In this document: piece after piece, positions 49,024-55,946 of the stretch | How positions within the stretch are numbered: position 1 is the stretch's first letter | How the letters are laid out: every line of letters starts with the position of its first letter | Source of the DNA: a virus | IMG/VR virus record: IMGVR_UViG_3300037042_003533 | Location: 19,700 to 83,699 of that record | Length of the DNA: 64,000 nt | Strand: one strand, 5' to 3' | Position numbers and translations under genes: made by a program | The notes under the pieces: model-generated | Told to the model about the DNA's origin: nothing | The model's input: the letters and a program-made list of their open reading frames with translations, nothing else | Database searches by the model: none

Positions 49024-49782
49024 CTAGTTGCAGTCGCACATCTCAGGGGGCAGCAGCAAAGCATACTTCATCCCCCTGCCCCACAGTCGATCAGTCACAT
49101 CCGCCAGCCAGTAATAGTCAACTCCCCCTAACTCCAGGCTTCTCTGCCCAATCCTGAGATGTCCGTAGAAATCATTGACACTCTCCCCGAAGTACATCCA
49201 ATCATGCCTACCCGCAACTCCTCCCACAATCACCTTTCCCAAGACCCTGCGGGAGGGAAAATCAATCATGCAGAACTCCCGGCCAATATCGTTGGGACTC
49301 TTGACCGAGATTATCCCAGCATATTCCCTATCAATATATGCGCGTGCTTGCTCAGGGGACATCATGGATAGCTTCAAGAGATTGAGTTGATTGGAGTTGT
49401 GATTTGGGAAGGGCTCGCTAATTTTGTCTGCCATCATCCAGTAGCCGTCTGAAGCCCTGTTGTCAATCAGGTACTCCCTGCCTCCTATCCACCTGTACCC
49501 GTAGCCCCCGCCCAGCAGACCATAACCACGAGTAATCTGAGACCTATATTCCTGGGAGAGGTTGTACAGCTCACGGAAGGCTAAGTCATCTGAGCCATAA
49601 CGTGTAACATGACCGTAGACCGCTTCAGGATAGGTCTGGTAGTAAAGTTCTGCTGCTTGTCGGAACTCAAGGCCGTCGGGCAGATAAGTTGCCGGGGCTA
49701 CTGTGACGCGCTGATAAGCCCCACAGATAAGCAGCAGGAATGTGAGAGAGACTTGGAGGGTTGCCTGTAGCAATGTTTCCAT
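49024..49782 (-). CDS. Secreted or membrane-anchored hypothetical protein, probably leaderless
   Basis: 252 residues from ATG 49782. No ribosome site; a -10 TATACT lies exactly six bases upstream of the ATG, the geometry of a leaderless message (the -35 is weak). N-terminal hydrophobic helix (about 7-21, SLTFLLLICG), then a soluble domain of 230 residues rich in Tyr and Gly with GGGYGYRWIGGREYLIDN. Base composition is more GC-rich than its neighbours, suggesting transfer. Extracytoplasmic; function unknown. Confidence 0.62.
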   Translation of the reverse strand: METLLQATLQVSLTFLLLICGAYQRVTVAPATYLPDGLEFRQAAELYYQTYPEAVYGHVTRYGSDDLAFRELYNLSQEYRSQITRGYGLLGGGYGYRWIGGREYLIDNRASDGYWMMADKISEPFPNHNSNQLNLLKLSMMSPEQARAYIDREYAGIISVKSPNDIGREFCMIDFPSRRVLGKVIVGGVAGRHDWMYFGESVNDFYGHLRIGQRSLELGGVDYYWLADVTDRLWGRGMKYALLLPPEMCDCN

Positions 49783-49875
49783 GTGAGCAGTATAGCAGGG
49801 TTTGGGTGAGAGAAAAACTGGCGGCTGGTTGGTGTCCTGAGAATTTCCAAAACAAAGGGTTCTTCTTTCCCCCAT

Positions 49876-50175
49876 ACCCCCTATTAACTCCTAAATTCAA
49901 GCATGAGGAATAGAATTAGTGTTTAAGATTTATAATTAAGACTTTATATTTATATTATATTAATCTTGTTACTATTATAATCACCTAGAGATTTTACGTA
50001 TACCATTCGGACAGATAATTAGAAACGTACAGGAGATAGGCGGCGACGAATTGGGTGGGAATTGTCTGGTATTACCTGCCTGGTATCTCTGCCTGGGGAA
50101 AGGTGGAAAATTATAGGGTGGTATTTAGAAAAAGAAAAATCTATCATTCAATTTCTAAGAAATGAATTCAATTTC
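49876..50175. other. AT-rich non-coding region
   Basis: 49.91-49.98 kb is almost pure A/T with many TATATT/TTAAT steps, next to the strand switch between the leftward and rightward genes. Such a stretch could serve as an unwinding element or regulatory region; no ORF with a ribosome site is present. Confidence 0.4.
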
Positions 50176-50204
50176 TTGACAACAAAATGGATGTGGTATA
50201 TACT
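50176..50204 (+). promoter_or_regulatory. Strong sigma-70-type rightward promoter
   Basis: TTGACA (50176-50181), 17-nt spacer, TATACT (50199-50204). Drives the structured leader and the three + genes up to the 52.1 kb terminator. Confidence 0.85.
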
Positions 50205-50210
50205 AAGGTT

Positions 50211-50362
50211 AGTAGAAGAGTTCATTTGTAGGGTGGTGCCCTGCAATTAACATTAAGTCTGCAAGGGAAATGAAGCTCCCCAGATGGGAGCGGGCGTGTG
50301 TTCTAACCAAACACATTTGTGCCTTGCAGCCGCCCGTTGCCATTTGTGGAGCTTTTTGCTTT
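50211..50362 (+). ncRNA. Structured leader or small RNA ending in a terminator-like stem
   Basis: Between the promoter and the first gene. GCTCCC-CAGAT-GGGAGC (near 50276-50292) can form locally, but the same GCTCC can instead pair with GGAGC at 50348-50352, which is followed by TTTTTGCTTTT. Inside lie CGGGCG/CGCCCG (50290 and 50330) and a TGTGTT/AACACA hairpin. Two exclusive folds suggest attenuation; alternatively it is a free 150-nt RNA. Confidence 0.55.
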
Positions 50363-50410
50363 TAGAGAAAAGAATTCAAATGACATTATAAAATAAAAGG
50401 AGACACTCAA

Positions 50411-51265
50411 ATGAACATTTTTAGATCGGAAGTTAAGTTTCAAAAGTTTATCAACTGGTTAGTTAAGGGGGCCACACTTATTGTAAGTGCCCCAGCTACA
50501 ATTGCCGTCGCAAAGAAAGCTTATTCCGATGTAACGGGGATAGCTCAAATTGTAGTCATTGCTGCATGTGTTGTATTGGTTGAAGCTTCATTCATTTACT
50601 TCTGGATTCGTGTTGAACAAAAGAGCACGAATGTGAGCAAGGATGAACAGCTTCAAATGACCAACGTTTTAGGTTGCTGGGTGATGTACGGAGTTCTTTT
50701 GTATGCGGGGTTTTTGCACAATGAAGGAATGATGACTCTTTTGTTTCGAGCTTCAATTGGGCTTCTTTTGTTTATAGCCACTCGTGATAGATTGGTTCAA
50801 ACAAAAGTAAGAATTGAAGAGATGGTGGCAAATGGAGACTACCGTAACAGAAGAATTCAATCGGCACAAGGGAAATCAAAAGAAAAGGTTGCCCTTGCTA
50901 GAATTAAGAAGGATTTTGAGCTTCAAATGAGTTTAGTAAAGAATGACCCAGATGGGATGTTGGCAAAGCAAGCAGAAGAAGGTGTGTATGTAATGTTGGT
51001 TGAGCATGAGCAAAGTATTCCGAAGATTTCAAAACCTTCTGTCAAAAGAAGCGGAGAAATGATGGAAAATGAATACTACAAAATCAGTTCAATTGATGAT
51101 CAATTTGAAGTTTCGTGCTTACGATGTTCGTTTCATATGTTGAAACCAACAAGAAAAGCAGCAGCTTTATCTGGGAACTCACATCAACGAGTTCATACAA
51201 TTCCCAATCATAATGGGTATCATGGAAAAGAAGCGGCTGAATCTATTTTGAAAGCGAAAGAATAG
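50411..51265 (+). CDS. Multi-helix membrane protein with cytoplasmic zinc-finger-like tail
   Basis: 284 residues, AAAAGGAGACACTCAA-ATG. Three or four hydrophobic helices within residues 20-125 (AQIVVIAACVVLVEASFIYFWI is the clearest), then a long charged helix and a C-terminal region with SCLRC...HQRVH that could hold zinc. Its plan mirrors the membrane-HTH protein at 47.5 kb. Function unknown; first gene under the strong rightward promoter. Confidence 0.65.
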   Translation: MNIFRSEVKFQKFINWLVKGATLIVSAPATIAVAKKAYSDVTGIAQIVVIAACVVLVEASFIYFWIRVEQKSTNVSKDEQLQMTNVLGCWVMYGVLLYAGFLHNEGMMTLLFRASIGLLLFIATRDRLVQTKVRIEEMVANGDYRNRRIQSAQGKSKEKVALARIKKDFELQMSLVKNDPDGMLAKQAEEGVYVMLVEHEQSIPKISKPSVKRSGEMMENEYYKISSIDDQFEVSCLRCSFHMLKPTRKAAALSGNSHQRVHTIPNHNGYHGKEAAESILKAKE

Positions 51266-51278
51266 AGTATAAAAGAAG

Positions 51279-51312
51279 GGGGTAACATCCGTTGTTACCC
51301 CTCTTTTCGTTT
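51279..51312 (+). terminator. Intrinsic terminator
   Basis: GGGGTAAC-(7 nt)-GTTACCCC (51279-51301) followed by TCTTTTCGTTT. Closes the membrane-protein transcript; the two following genes probably depend on partial readthrough. Confidence 0.88.
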
Positions 51313-51335
51313 ATAATTATAGGAAAGGATTTGAA

Positions 51336-51890
51336 GTGGACAGAGTATTTGTTTATTTTATTATGAATTTAGAGACTAAAGAAATAAAAATTGGGCAGTC
51401 ACAACAACCTCTTATGAGATTAAATCAATTAAGAGAAGAGGAGAAAGCCCCCCTGCTTTTACTTGGTGTTGTTGAAGATGTAGTTCCTCTTGAGAAAAAA
51501 TTACATAGAAAATTTGAAGGTTGCAGAACGAGGGGGGAATGGTTCAAAGCCAGCACTTCTTTACTGGATTATGTTAGTAAATTAAATGGAGATATTTCAT
51601 CACCAACTATGCCAGTTTTAGAAACTTATCCTCCCTCTATAGTTCGAGGGTGGAACTCAATGAAAGCCACTTTGAAGCATGGGGAGTTATTCAAACGTTC
51701 TGACATTGAACAACATATGGATTGTAGTCGGCAGTGGGCTTGCAGTGTACTTCTCTATGGGCGTTCCCAGAATGAAATAGAAGAACAAGAACGTGGGATA
51801 TATGTTTATATTTCCTCTGAGGAGAGTTTTGAGAGCGAGATCAACGAGGAAATATTAAATAGGTTGGAGGAGGATGAAGAGGATGATTGA
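51336..51890 (+). CDS. GIY-YIG/T5orf172-type nuclease-domain protein
   Basis: 184 residues from GTG 51336 with GGAAAGGATTTGAA, the same ribosome-site cassette seen on the minus strand at 33-34 kb. VYFIMNLETKEIKIGQS, then LREEEKAPLLLLGV, KKLHRKFEGCRTRGEWFKAS match the T5orf172/MUG113 branch of the GIY-YIG family (the YIG part reads IKIG). C-terminal part is helical with an acidic end. Possible DNA-cutting or DNA-binding role. Confidence 0.75.
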   Translation: MDRVFVYFIMNLETKEIKIGQSQQPLMRLNQLREEEKAPLLLLGVVEDVVPLEKKLHRKFEGCRTRGEWFKASTSLLDYVSKLNGDISSPTMPVLETYPPSIVRGWNSMKATLKHGELFKRSDIEQHMDCSRQWACSVLLYGRSQNEIEEQERGIYVYISSEESFESEINEEILNRLEEDEEDD

Positions 51891-51891
51891 T

Positions 51892-52107
51892 ATGACCGAA
51901 GAAGACTCCGGAACCTGTTACCTCTGCGGGGGCCCAACCTATATAGTTCGACCGGGGCACTATCAGTGTGATAGATGCTCTGATGCCTTCTGTCGGGACT
52001 GTGGGTGGGTTCACACAGACATCACAAAGTTCTGTGATGAGTATCAAGCACTGCTTCAGAAGTATGACCTTGATGAGAGAAGACTGCTAAAATCCATCCG
52101 GGAATAG
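51892..52107 (+). CDS. Small protein with three Cys pairs (RING-like or zinc ribbon)
   Basis: 71 residues from ATG 51892 (AGAGG upstream, just after the previous TGA). CYLC, CDRC and CRDC plus His and Cys nearby form a two-zinc treble-clef or B-box-like fold, followed by a C-terminal helix. Confidence 0.62.
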   Translation: MTEEDSGTCYLCGGPTYIVRPGHYQCDRCSDAFCRDCGWVHTDITKFCDEYQALLQKYDLDERRLLKSIRE

Positions 52108-52114
52108 AATCAAA

Positions 52115-52175
52115 AAAGAGCCCCCTGTGTACCAAACTTACATGCTAAGTAAGCCTAGTACACAGGGGGCTCTTT
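52115..52175. terminator. Bidirectional terminator with an 18-bp perfect stem
   Basis: 52115-52132 and 52158-52175 are exact complements (AAAGAGCCCCCTGTGTAC arm), with a 25-nt loop and A-rich and T-rich flanks. Lies exactly between convergent genes. Confidence 0.92.
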
Positions 52176-52188
52176 ACGTCTACCTCCA

Positions 52189-52386
52189 TTATCTTCTCAA
52201 AACATATTGTGGGTTGCTCTTAATACACGCAGGGCACAACCACCCCAGTGCTGCTGACCGTAACCAATTCTTTCCTGCCAGATGTTTTTCAGCAGCCAGG
52301 GGGCTACCGATAGCAGCCTCCCTGTTCCGACAGTTACCAGCCCCACAACACACAAACCATCCAGCTTCCAGTTGACCCTTAGCCAC
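52189..52386 (-). CDS. Small zinc-binding protein (GTG start)
   Basis: 65 residues from GTG 52386 with a perfect AAGGAGG site; the ATG 52422 further up has none. CCGAGNC and LCPAC at the two ends make a four-Cys zinc site around a helical centre. Confidence 0.62.
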   Translation of the reverse strand: MAKGQLEAGWFVCCGAGNCRNREAAIGSPLAAEKHLAGKNWLRSAALGWLCPACIKSNPQYVLRR

Positions 52387-52479
52387 AGTGAATCCTCCTT
52401 GGTGGATCAGTAAATACCCCATACCCCGTTTTTGCAGAACCTTTCAAATCTTTTTGAAATATTAAAGGGGCTTAAAGGG

Positions 52480-52647
52480 AGTGGTCAAACCTTTAGTAAG
52501 CAACGACCAAACCCTTTGACTCTATTGTACAAGGAATAGCCAAAGGGTTACACTAAATCCCATGAAATCTTTGTGAAGGTTTTCAAGCAACGACCAAAGA
52601 TATAAAAGCAACGACCAAACCCTTTGCAAGGAGTGATCAAAACTTTC
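52480..52647. repeat. Iteron-like repeat cluster (origin or operator candidate)
   Basis: GCAACGACCAAA occurs three times (52500, 52587, 52608), twice extended to ...CCCTTTG; the last two are 21 bp apart, two helical turns. Weaker copies lie at 52481 and 52633 and an inverted CAAAGGGTT at 52541. An A/T-rich stretch (52441-52465) borders it. The 330-nt gap has no convincing gene. Iterated sites beside an A/T-rich element are typical of replication origins. Confidence 0.6.
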
Positions 52648-52719
52648 AATGGACCTGCCACTATTGCAAGTGGGTCTCCTCCTGCCGGGTGTACCCCGGT
52701 CTTACAAAAGATCGATTCT

Positions 52720-52935
52720 TTACAGGCCCGTGACACAATTTTCACACACAGGCACCCATACCCCATTTAGCGAAGACTTGATTAATTGATTGACCTTTGC
52801 TCCACATAAGGGACAGGTAAGGAGAACTATTTCTGAAGGACATTCTTCAGGAGCAGGGAGATTCTTCCAGCGGGTTTCCCAGCCGGATTTGTGCCATCCC
52901 CACCACTTGTTTTCTTCACTCCTATGTTGTCTCAT
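52720..52935 (-). CDS. Zinc-ribbon protein
   Basis: 71 residues, GAGGTAATCC-ATG. A Trp-rich basic start (KWWGWHKSGWETRW) and a C-terminal four-Cys ribbon (LTCPLCGAKV ... VPVCENC). Its ribosome site lies inside one arm of the inverted repeat that brackets the neighbouring gene, so its translation may be masked by RNA pairing. Confidence 0.62.
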   Translation of the reverse strand: MRQHRSEENKWWGWHKSGWETRWKNLPAPEECPSEIVLLTCPLCGAKVNQLIKSSLNGVWVPVCENCVTGL

Positions 52936-53533
52936 GGATTACCTCTTCATAGCTGGCAAGTAGAATTACTTGTTAGAAATCTTAACCTTCATCTTCAAAG
53001 TCATCAAACCAGGTAGAACCCTTCAATTCCTTGCCGAGTTCTACCTTGTTTGACGGGTTTTTGAAATCTTTACTTGTTCTCTTAATCTGATCAGGGTTAT
53101 GATTTCCGAAGTCATATTTCTCAATTCCCCAGAAATTTTCTCCCTCATCAAAGTATTTAAGCTCAAAAGAAATATTGAACTTGTTTATAAAGGCCGCTAT
53201 GATGGGATATGGAACAGACCAAGCCGTGTCAAATTTGATGAAGGCTTTGCCATTTTCCTCTCCACAAGATTGATCATAGCAATTCCACTTTGTGCCCCAG
53301 TGTGTATTATTCCAAGTGTTCCAGTTAATAGGGAAGTCCTTCTCATCAGTTGCGGATAAATCTCCCCGATAGACTTCAAGGGGGGTCGGAACTAGTGTTT
53401 TGAAGTCAAATTTCCCTTTGGGGCACACCGAGTCGAAAACCTTCTGAGACTCGTCTAAGCTGAATGTTATTTTATTCGTAACATGGTTAGGCATTTTTTA
53501 TCCTTTAGCTTGCCAGCTATGAAGAGATAATCC
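52936..53533. repeat. 25-bp inverted repeat bracketing the YubB-like gene
   Basis: 52936-52960 and 53509-53533 are complementary at 24 of 25 positions. The 5' arm ends 14 nt before the start codon, the 3' arm begins 21 nt after the stop. Confidence 0.85.
52982..53494 (-). CDS. DUF1281/YubB ferredoxin-like-domain protein
   Basis: 170 residues, AAAGGATAAAAA-ATG. MPNHVTNKITF at the start, FDFKTLVPTP, WGTKWN, FDTAWSVPYPII and a final DEG-x-NFWG segment are the hallmarks of the Api92/YubB family common in phages and plasmids. Function unknown. It is one of six genes enclosed by a private inverted repeat. Confidence 0.8.
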   Translation of the reverse strand: MPNHVTNKITFSLDESQKVFDSVCPKGKFDFKTLVPTPLEVYRGDLSATDEKDFPINWNTWNNTHWGTKWNCYDQSCGEENGKAFIKFDTAWSVPYPIIAAFINKFNISFELKYFDEGENFWGIEKYDFGNHNPDQIKRTSKDFKNPSNKVELGKELKGSTWFDDFEDEG

Positions 53534-53540
53534 CCTCTCG

Positions 53541-53567
53541 CCAGCATAGCAACTTCTGCTATGCTGG
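53541..53567. repeat. Local hairpin, 11-bp perfect stem
   Basis: CCAGCATAGCA (53541-53551), 5-nt loop, exact complement 53557-53567, just downstream of the stop-proximal side of the gene at 53578. No T-run. Confidence 0.7.
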
Positions 53568-53577
53568 AGGCAAGAGA

Positions 53578-53760
53578 CTAGCTTCCACAATCGATATGAT
53601 CTTCAATGAGACTAAGAGTTGCCTCAAGAGCATCCTTGAATGCTACTTCCTGCCAGAATAATTCTAACTGCCTGTTGGCTTTGTACTCATTCATTCGCTC
53701 CGAGGATGAGTTGAGCCATTCTTTAATCCGACCACGACACTCTTCAATACAGTTGTGCAT
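53578..53760 (-). CDS. Small helical hypothetical protein
   Basis: 60 residues from ATG 53760, AAAGGAAT upstream, about 25 nt behind a strong promoter. Charged, all-helical, begins with C-x3-C. Function unknown. Confidence 0.6.
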   Translation of the reverse strand: MHNCIEECRGRIKEWLNSSSERMNEYKANRQLELFWQEVAFKDALEATLSLIEDHIDCGS

Positions 53761-53782
53761 TTTAGTATTCCTTTCTACTTTC

Positions 53783-53811
53783 AGTATAACATGCTCTTGC
53801 ATTAGGGTCAA
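53783..53811 (-). promoter_or_regulatory. Strong sigma-70-type promoter
   Basis: TTGACC (53811-53806), 17-nt spacer, TATACT (53788-53783). Transcribes leftwards into 53578-53760 and on. Confidence 0.78.
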
Positions 53812-53822
53812 CACAGTTATTA

Positions 53823-54073
53823 GCTGTCAACTGGCGAGAAGGTTTCCTACGGTTTGTAAATCCCGTTCCCTGAGTTTCGAGACCATTGCTCATCAAGGGG
53901 AGGGGAACCATTCAGATAGTGAACTCGCTCTGCTGCTTTATCTTTGCTTTCATGGTCACTCTCAGGTTCCCATCTACCATCAGGCTGATAGAAACCAACT
54001 GTCCATAGACCAGGCTCAGATTGAACATAAACATACATAGTATCTACCTCTCTTCTCTCACCAGTTGACAGCC
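53823..54073. repeat. Inverted repeat bracketing the gene at 53847-54038
   Basis: 53823-53841 and 54053-54073 are complementary except for one mismatch and a 2-nt bulge (GCTGTCAACTGG core). The 3' arm begins 5 nt after the stop, the 5' arm ends 14 nt before the start. Confidence 0.75.
53847..54038 (-). CDS. Small hypothetical protein
   Basis: 63 residues from ATG 54038, AGAGGTAGATACT upstream. Beta hairpin start (YVYVQSEPGLWTVGFYQPDG) then a charged helix (DKAAERVHYLNG); resembles small phage proteins of the single-domain 'ERVHYLNGG' type. Enclosed by an inverted repeat. Confidence 0.62.
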   Translation of the reverse strand: MYVYVQSEPGLWTVGFYQPDGRWEPESDHESKDKAAERVHYLNGSPPLDEQWSRNSGNGIYKP

Positions 54074-54119
54074 AAAAACACCCCCTATCCATCACTGAGT
54101 AGGGGGTTCAGTTTCCCGA

Positions 54120-54368
54120 TTAGGTACGGGTCATGCCAGCTACCCGCGCTTCACGAAGGATGCGTTGATCAAACCGGACAGCTTTGCCAGCTTCCTTGAT
54201 GATCTCAATCCGTCGGGTCGGGTTTGCTTTTGCATACCACAGTTCCTTCAACTTTGAGCGAAACTGGCTATCCCATTCCACCAGATAATCCGGGGCAGCA
54301 TAACCAGCTAACCGCTCGTGCAACTGGTAAAACTCATCCTGCGGTATTCCATTACTCCATCGTTCCAT
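54120..54368 (-). CDS. Hypothetical helical protein
   Basis: 82 residues, GAGGAGTTTTACC-ATG. Helical and basic near the end (RRIEIIKEAGKAVRFDQRILREAR). A CCCCCTA...TAGGGGG hairpin lies just after its stop (54085-54110). Confidence 0.6.
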   Translation of the reverse strand: MERWSNGIPQDEFYQLHERLAGYAAPDYLVEWDSQFRSKLKELWYAKANPTRRIEIIKEAGKAVRFDQRILREARVAGMTRT

Positions 54369-54384
54369 GGTAAAACTCCTCTAT

Positions 54385-54445
54385 TTTAGGTATACCCCGT
54401 TTGGGCCGATCTGATCTTCAATGATCCGATTCATCAAAAGGGGAA
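54385..54445 (-). repeat. Intergenic element with GGGGTATACC and GATC repeats
   Basis: Reading leftwards: GATC-rich imperfect hairpin, AAACGGGGTATACCTAAAA, then the ribosome site of 54120-54368. A member of the GGGGTATA cassette family without the long outer stem. Confidence 0.5.
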
Positions 54446-54446
54446 A

Positions 54447-54635
54447 TTAAACGCTTTGTGACACAGAATTTTGTGGGGGTGTTACGGGCCAGTGAACGGG
54501 TGCGTTCTTGTGGTCAACCCAAGCAACGGCTGTTACCAGAGCACATATCCAGATGCCCACCAGAATGATAGCCAGGCATACTGCTGTGAGGCACCATTCA
54601 GAAATTGTTTTGTAGGTTTGTTTTGTTTTAGACAT
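54447..54635 (-). CDS. Single-helix membrane protein
   Basis: 62 residues, AAAGGAGCTTGTC-ATG. One hydrophobic helix (about 15-40, LTAVCLAIILVGIWICALVTA), then a short Pro-rich tail (HWPVTPP). A similar 48-residue protein lies at 57633-57779 with the same AAGGAGCTT-type start region. Confidence 0.65.
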   Translation of the reverse strand: MSKTKQTYKTISEWCLTAVCLAIILVGIWICALVTAVAWVDHKNAPVHWPVTPPQNSVSQSV

Positions 54636-54671
54636 GACAAGCTCCTTTTATAGTAGTTAATCCTACACAAC

Positions 54672-54694
54672 TGATCCTATACAAGATAGGATCA
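54672..54694. repeat. Local GATC hairpin
   Basis: TGATCCTAT (54672-54680), loop ACAAG, exact complement 54686-54694. No T-run. Confidence 0.7.
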
Positions 54695-54717
54695 GATGGT
54701 CTAGGATGAACTGAAGT

Positions 54718-54984
54718 TTATTCCACCTCATCCCGCATCGACAAGGGAATGTAGCAAGGGGCAATCATCTTCTCAGTTTCCCACTCTGACCAGCGCGTGC
54801 CGGTCATATGAGAAGTTACTCTCTCAACCTTGCCATGCAGGGTGATGATACCACAGCGCTGGTTGCCGGTGGTGTTTGTGATGGTCACAATCCGGGCGGC
54901 GATCTGGCGGTTAGGTACAATTCCATGCCCATCGTAAAACGTTGTTACAAGGCTTTCCTTCTTGATTTCTACATTGTATTTCAT
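54718..54984 (-). CDS. Hypothetical beta-rich protein
   Basis: 88 residues from ATG 54984 (AGAGACACACC upstream). Antiparallel strand pattern (ARIVTITNTTGNQRCGIITLHGKVERVTS). Function unknown. Confidence 0.6.
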   Translation of the reverse strand: MKYNVEIKKESLVTTFYDGHGIVPNRQIAARIVTITNTTGNQRCGIITLHGKVERVTSHMTGTRWSEWETEKMIAPCYIPLSMRDEVE

Positions 54985-55027
54985 GGTGTGTCTCTTTTCT
55001 TTTGTATAAGATAATTTATCCAACCAT

Positions 55028-55057
55028 GCAGCTTACACACTCATCATTGTAAGCTGC
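55028..55057. repeat. Local hairpin, 9-bp perfect stem
   Basis: GCAGCTTAC (55028-55036) and its exact complement 55049-55057, 12-nt loop. Followed by a 17-bp tandem duplication (CCTACGCCTACCGGTTA-type) at 55075-55108 that spans the stop codon of the next gene. Confidence 0.7.
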
Positions 55058-55088
55058 CGGGCGGGAGAAATATACCTACGCCTACCGG

Positions 55089-55301
55089 TTACCTACGCCT
55101 GCCGGTTACTTCAATCTTCCCATCCTGTGGGGAAACTTCCCACATGAATGGGTCACCGCTTTGTGCCTTAGTGTCATAGATTGAAGCAGGCTGACCAGTT
55201 TTTCCCGCCAGGAAACTCCCTTTCTGGAAAGCTTCCCAGCGGTTAGGCGTGGTAACAAACTGATCCCGACCTACGTTGATCTCGTATCGATGTTCGTTCA
55301 C
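55089..55301 (-). CDS. Hypothetical protein (GTG start)
   Basis: 70 residues from GTG 55301, GAGGTATAAA upstream, directly after the previous TAA. Ends VTGRRR inside the duplicated 17-bp unit. Soluble; no family recognised. Confidence 0.57.
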   Translation of the reverse strand: MNEHRYEINVGRDQFVTTPNRWEAFQKGSFLAGKTGQPASIYDTKAQSGDPFMWEVSPQDGKIEVTGRRR

Positions 55302-55302
55302 T

Positions 55303-55563
55303 TTATACCTCGTATCTTGGAAGGTAGATAACCGTACCCTTACCCAAATTATCAGTAAGGGCAGACACCATAACATCACCTATCTGGTGGCGTAGCTCAC
55401 TGTCTTCTATGCCAACTATAATCTTGGCAGTAGCAGCCGATGGGCTTTCGTTGGTGGAGAATGCCAGGCATTGTTTGCCGAACATCATTCGACCAGAATA
55501 GGGGTACACCTGGTATCCTGCATTTTCAATAGCTTCCTTGAGTAGGTCAATAAAGAACTTCAC
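55303..55563 (-). CDS. Hypothetical protein (GTG start)
   Basis: 86 residues from GTG 55563, AAGAGGTGTATC upstream. An alpha/beta fold with FFIDLLKEAIENAGYQVYPY and GKQCLAFSTNES. Function unknown. Confidence 0.6.
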   Translation of the reverse strand: MKFFIDLLKEAIENAGYQVYPYSGRMMFGKQCLAFSTNESPSAATAKIIVGIEDSELRHQIGDVMVSALTDNLGKGTVIYLPRYEV

Positions 55564-55591
55564 GATACACCTCTTTTCTGCAAGGGGATAA

Positions 55592-55910
55592 CCCTGCTCA
55601 AACGGCGAGAGATATGTTCAGTTAGACAAACAACGAGCGAAACCAGGCTTTAGGACATGCGGTATCAATCCAAGCCAATGTGTGATCACAAACAGATAAC
55701 CATATCACTGCTAGGATAGCAGCAGGATAATCTTCTGTATTATCTAACCACCTGCTGGACATCTCACTGTTGGCTGGATCATCCCTCACTGCTTGGAAGA
55801 TCGCTTCTGCTTGATTAGGGAATAACCCATTATTGACCAGCTTGTCTTTAACAGCTTCCTCAAATGTCATTTTACTTTATCTCTTTTCTACTCTCGCCGT
55901 TTGAGCAGGG
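55592..55910. repeat. 20-bp perfect inverted repeat bracketing 55622-55870
   Basis: 55592-55611 and 55891-55910 are exact complements. The arms lie 10 nt after the stop and 20 nt before the start of the enclosed gene. Confidence 0.9.
55622..55870 (-). CDS. Hypothetical protein inside an inverted repeat
   Basis: 82 residues, AAGAGATAAAGTAAA-ATG. Helical start (FEEAVKDKLVNNGLFPNQAEAIFQAV), a central hydrophobic stretch (AAILAVIWLSVCDHTLAWI) and a short tail. The pattern resembles small phage proteins of the 'MTFEEAVRERLVSNGMF' type. Function unknown. Confidence 0.65.
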   Translation of the reverse strand: MTFEEAVKDKLVNNGLFPNQAEAIFQAVRDDPANSEMSSRWLDNTEDYPAAILAVIWLSVCDHTLAWIDTACPKAWFRSLFV

Positions 55911-55937
55911 GGCGATTCAGGTACACCCCGAATCGCC
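55911..55937. repeat. Hairpin carrying the GTACACCCC variant of the cassette motif
   Basis: GGCGATTC (55911-55918) pairs exactly with 55930-55937; the loop holds GGTACACCCC, i.e. GGGGTGTACC on the coding strand. Confidence 0.7.
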
Positions 55938-55946
55938 GCTGCTTTT

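Noticed and set aside
52548-52766. 72-codon minus-strand frame over the iteron cluster
   Set aside because: Its sequence is a translation of the DNA repeats and it overlaps the 3' end of a better gene; no ribosome site.
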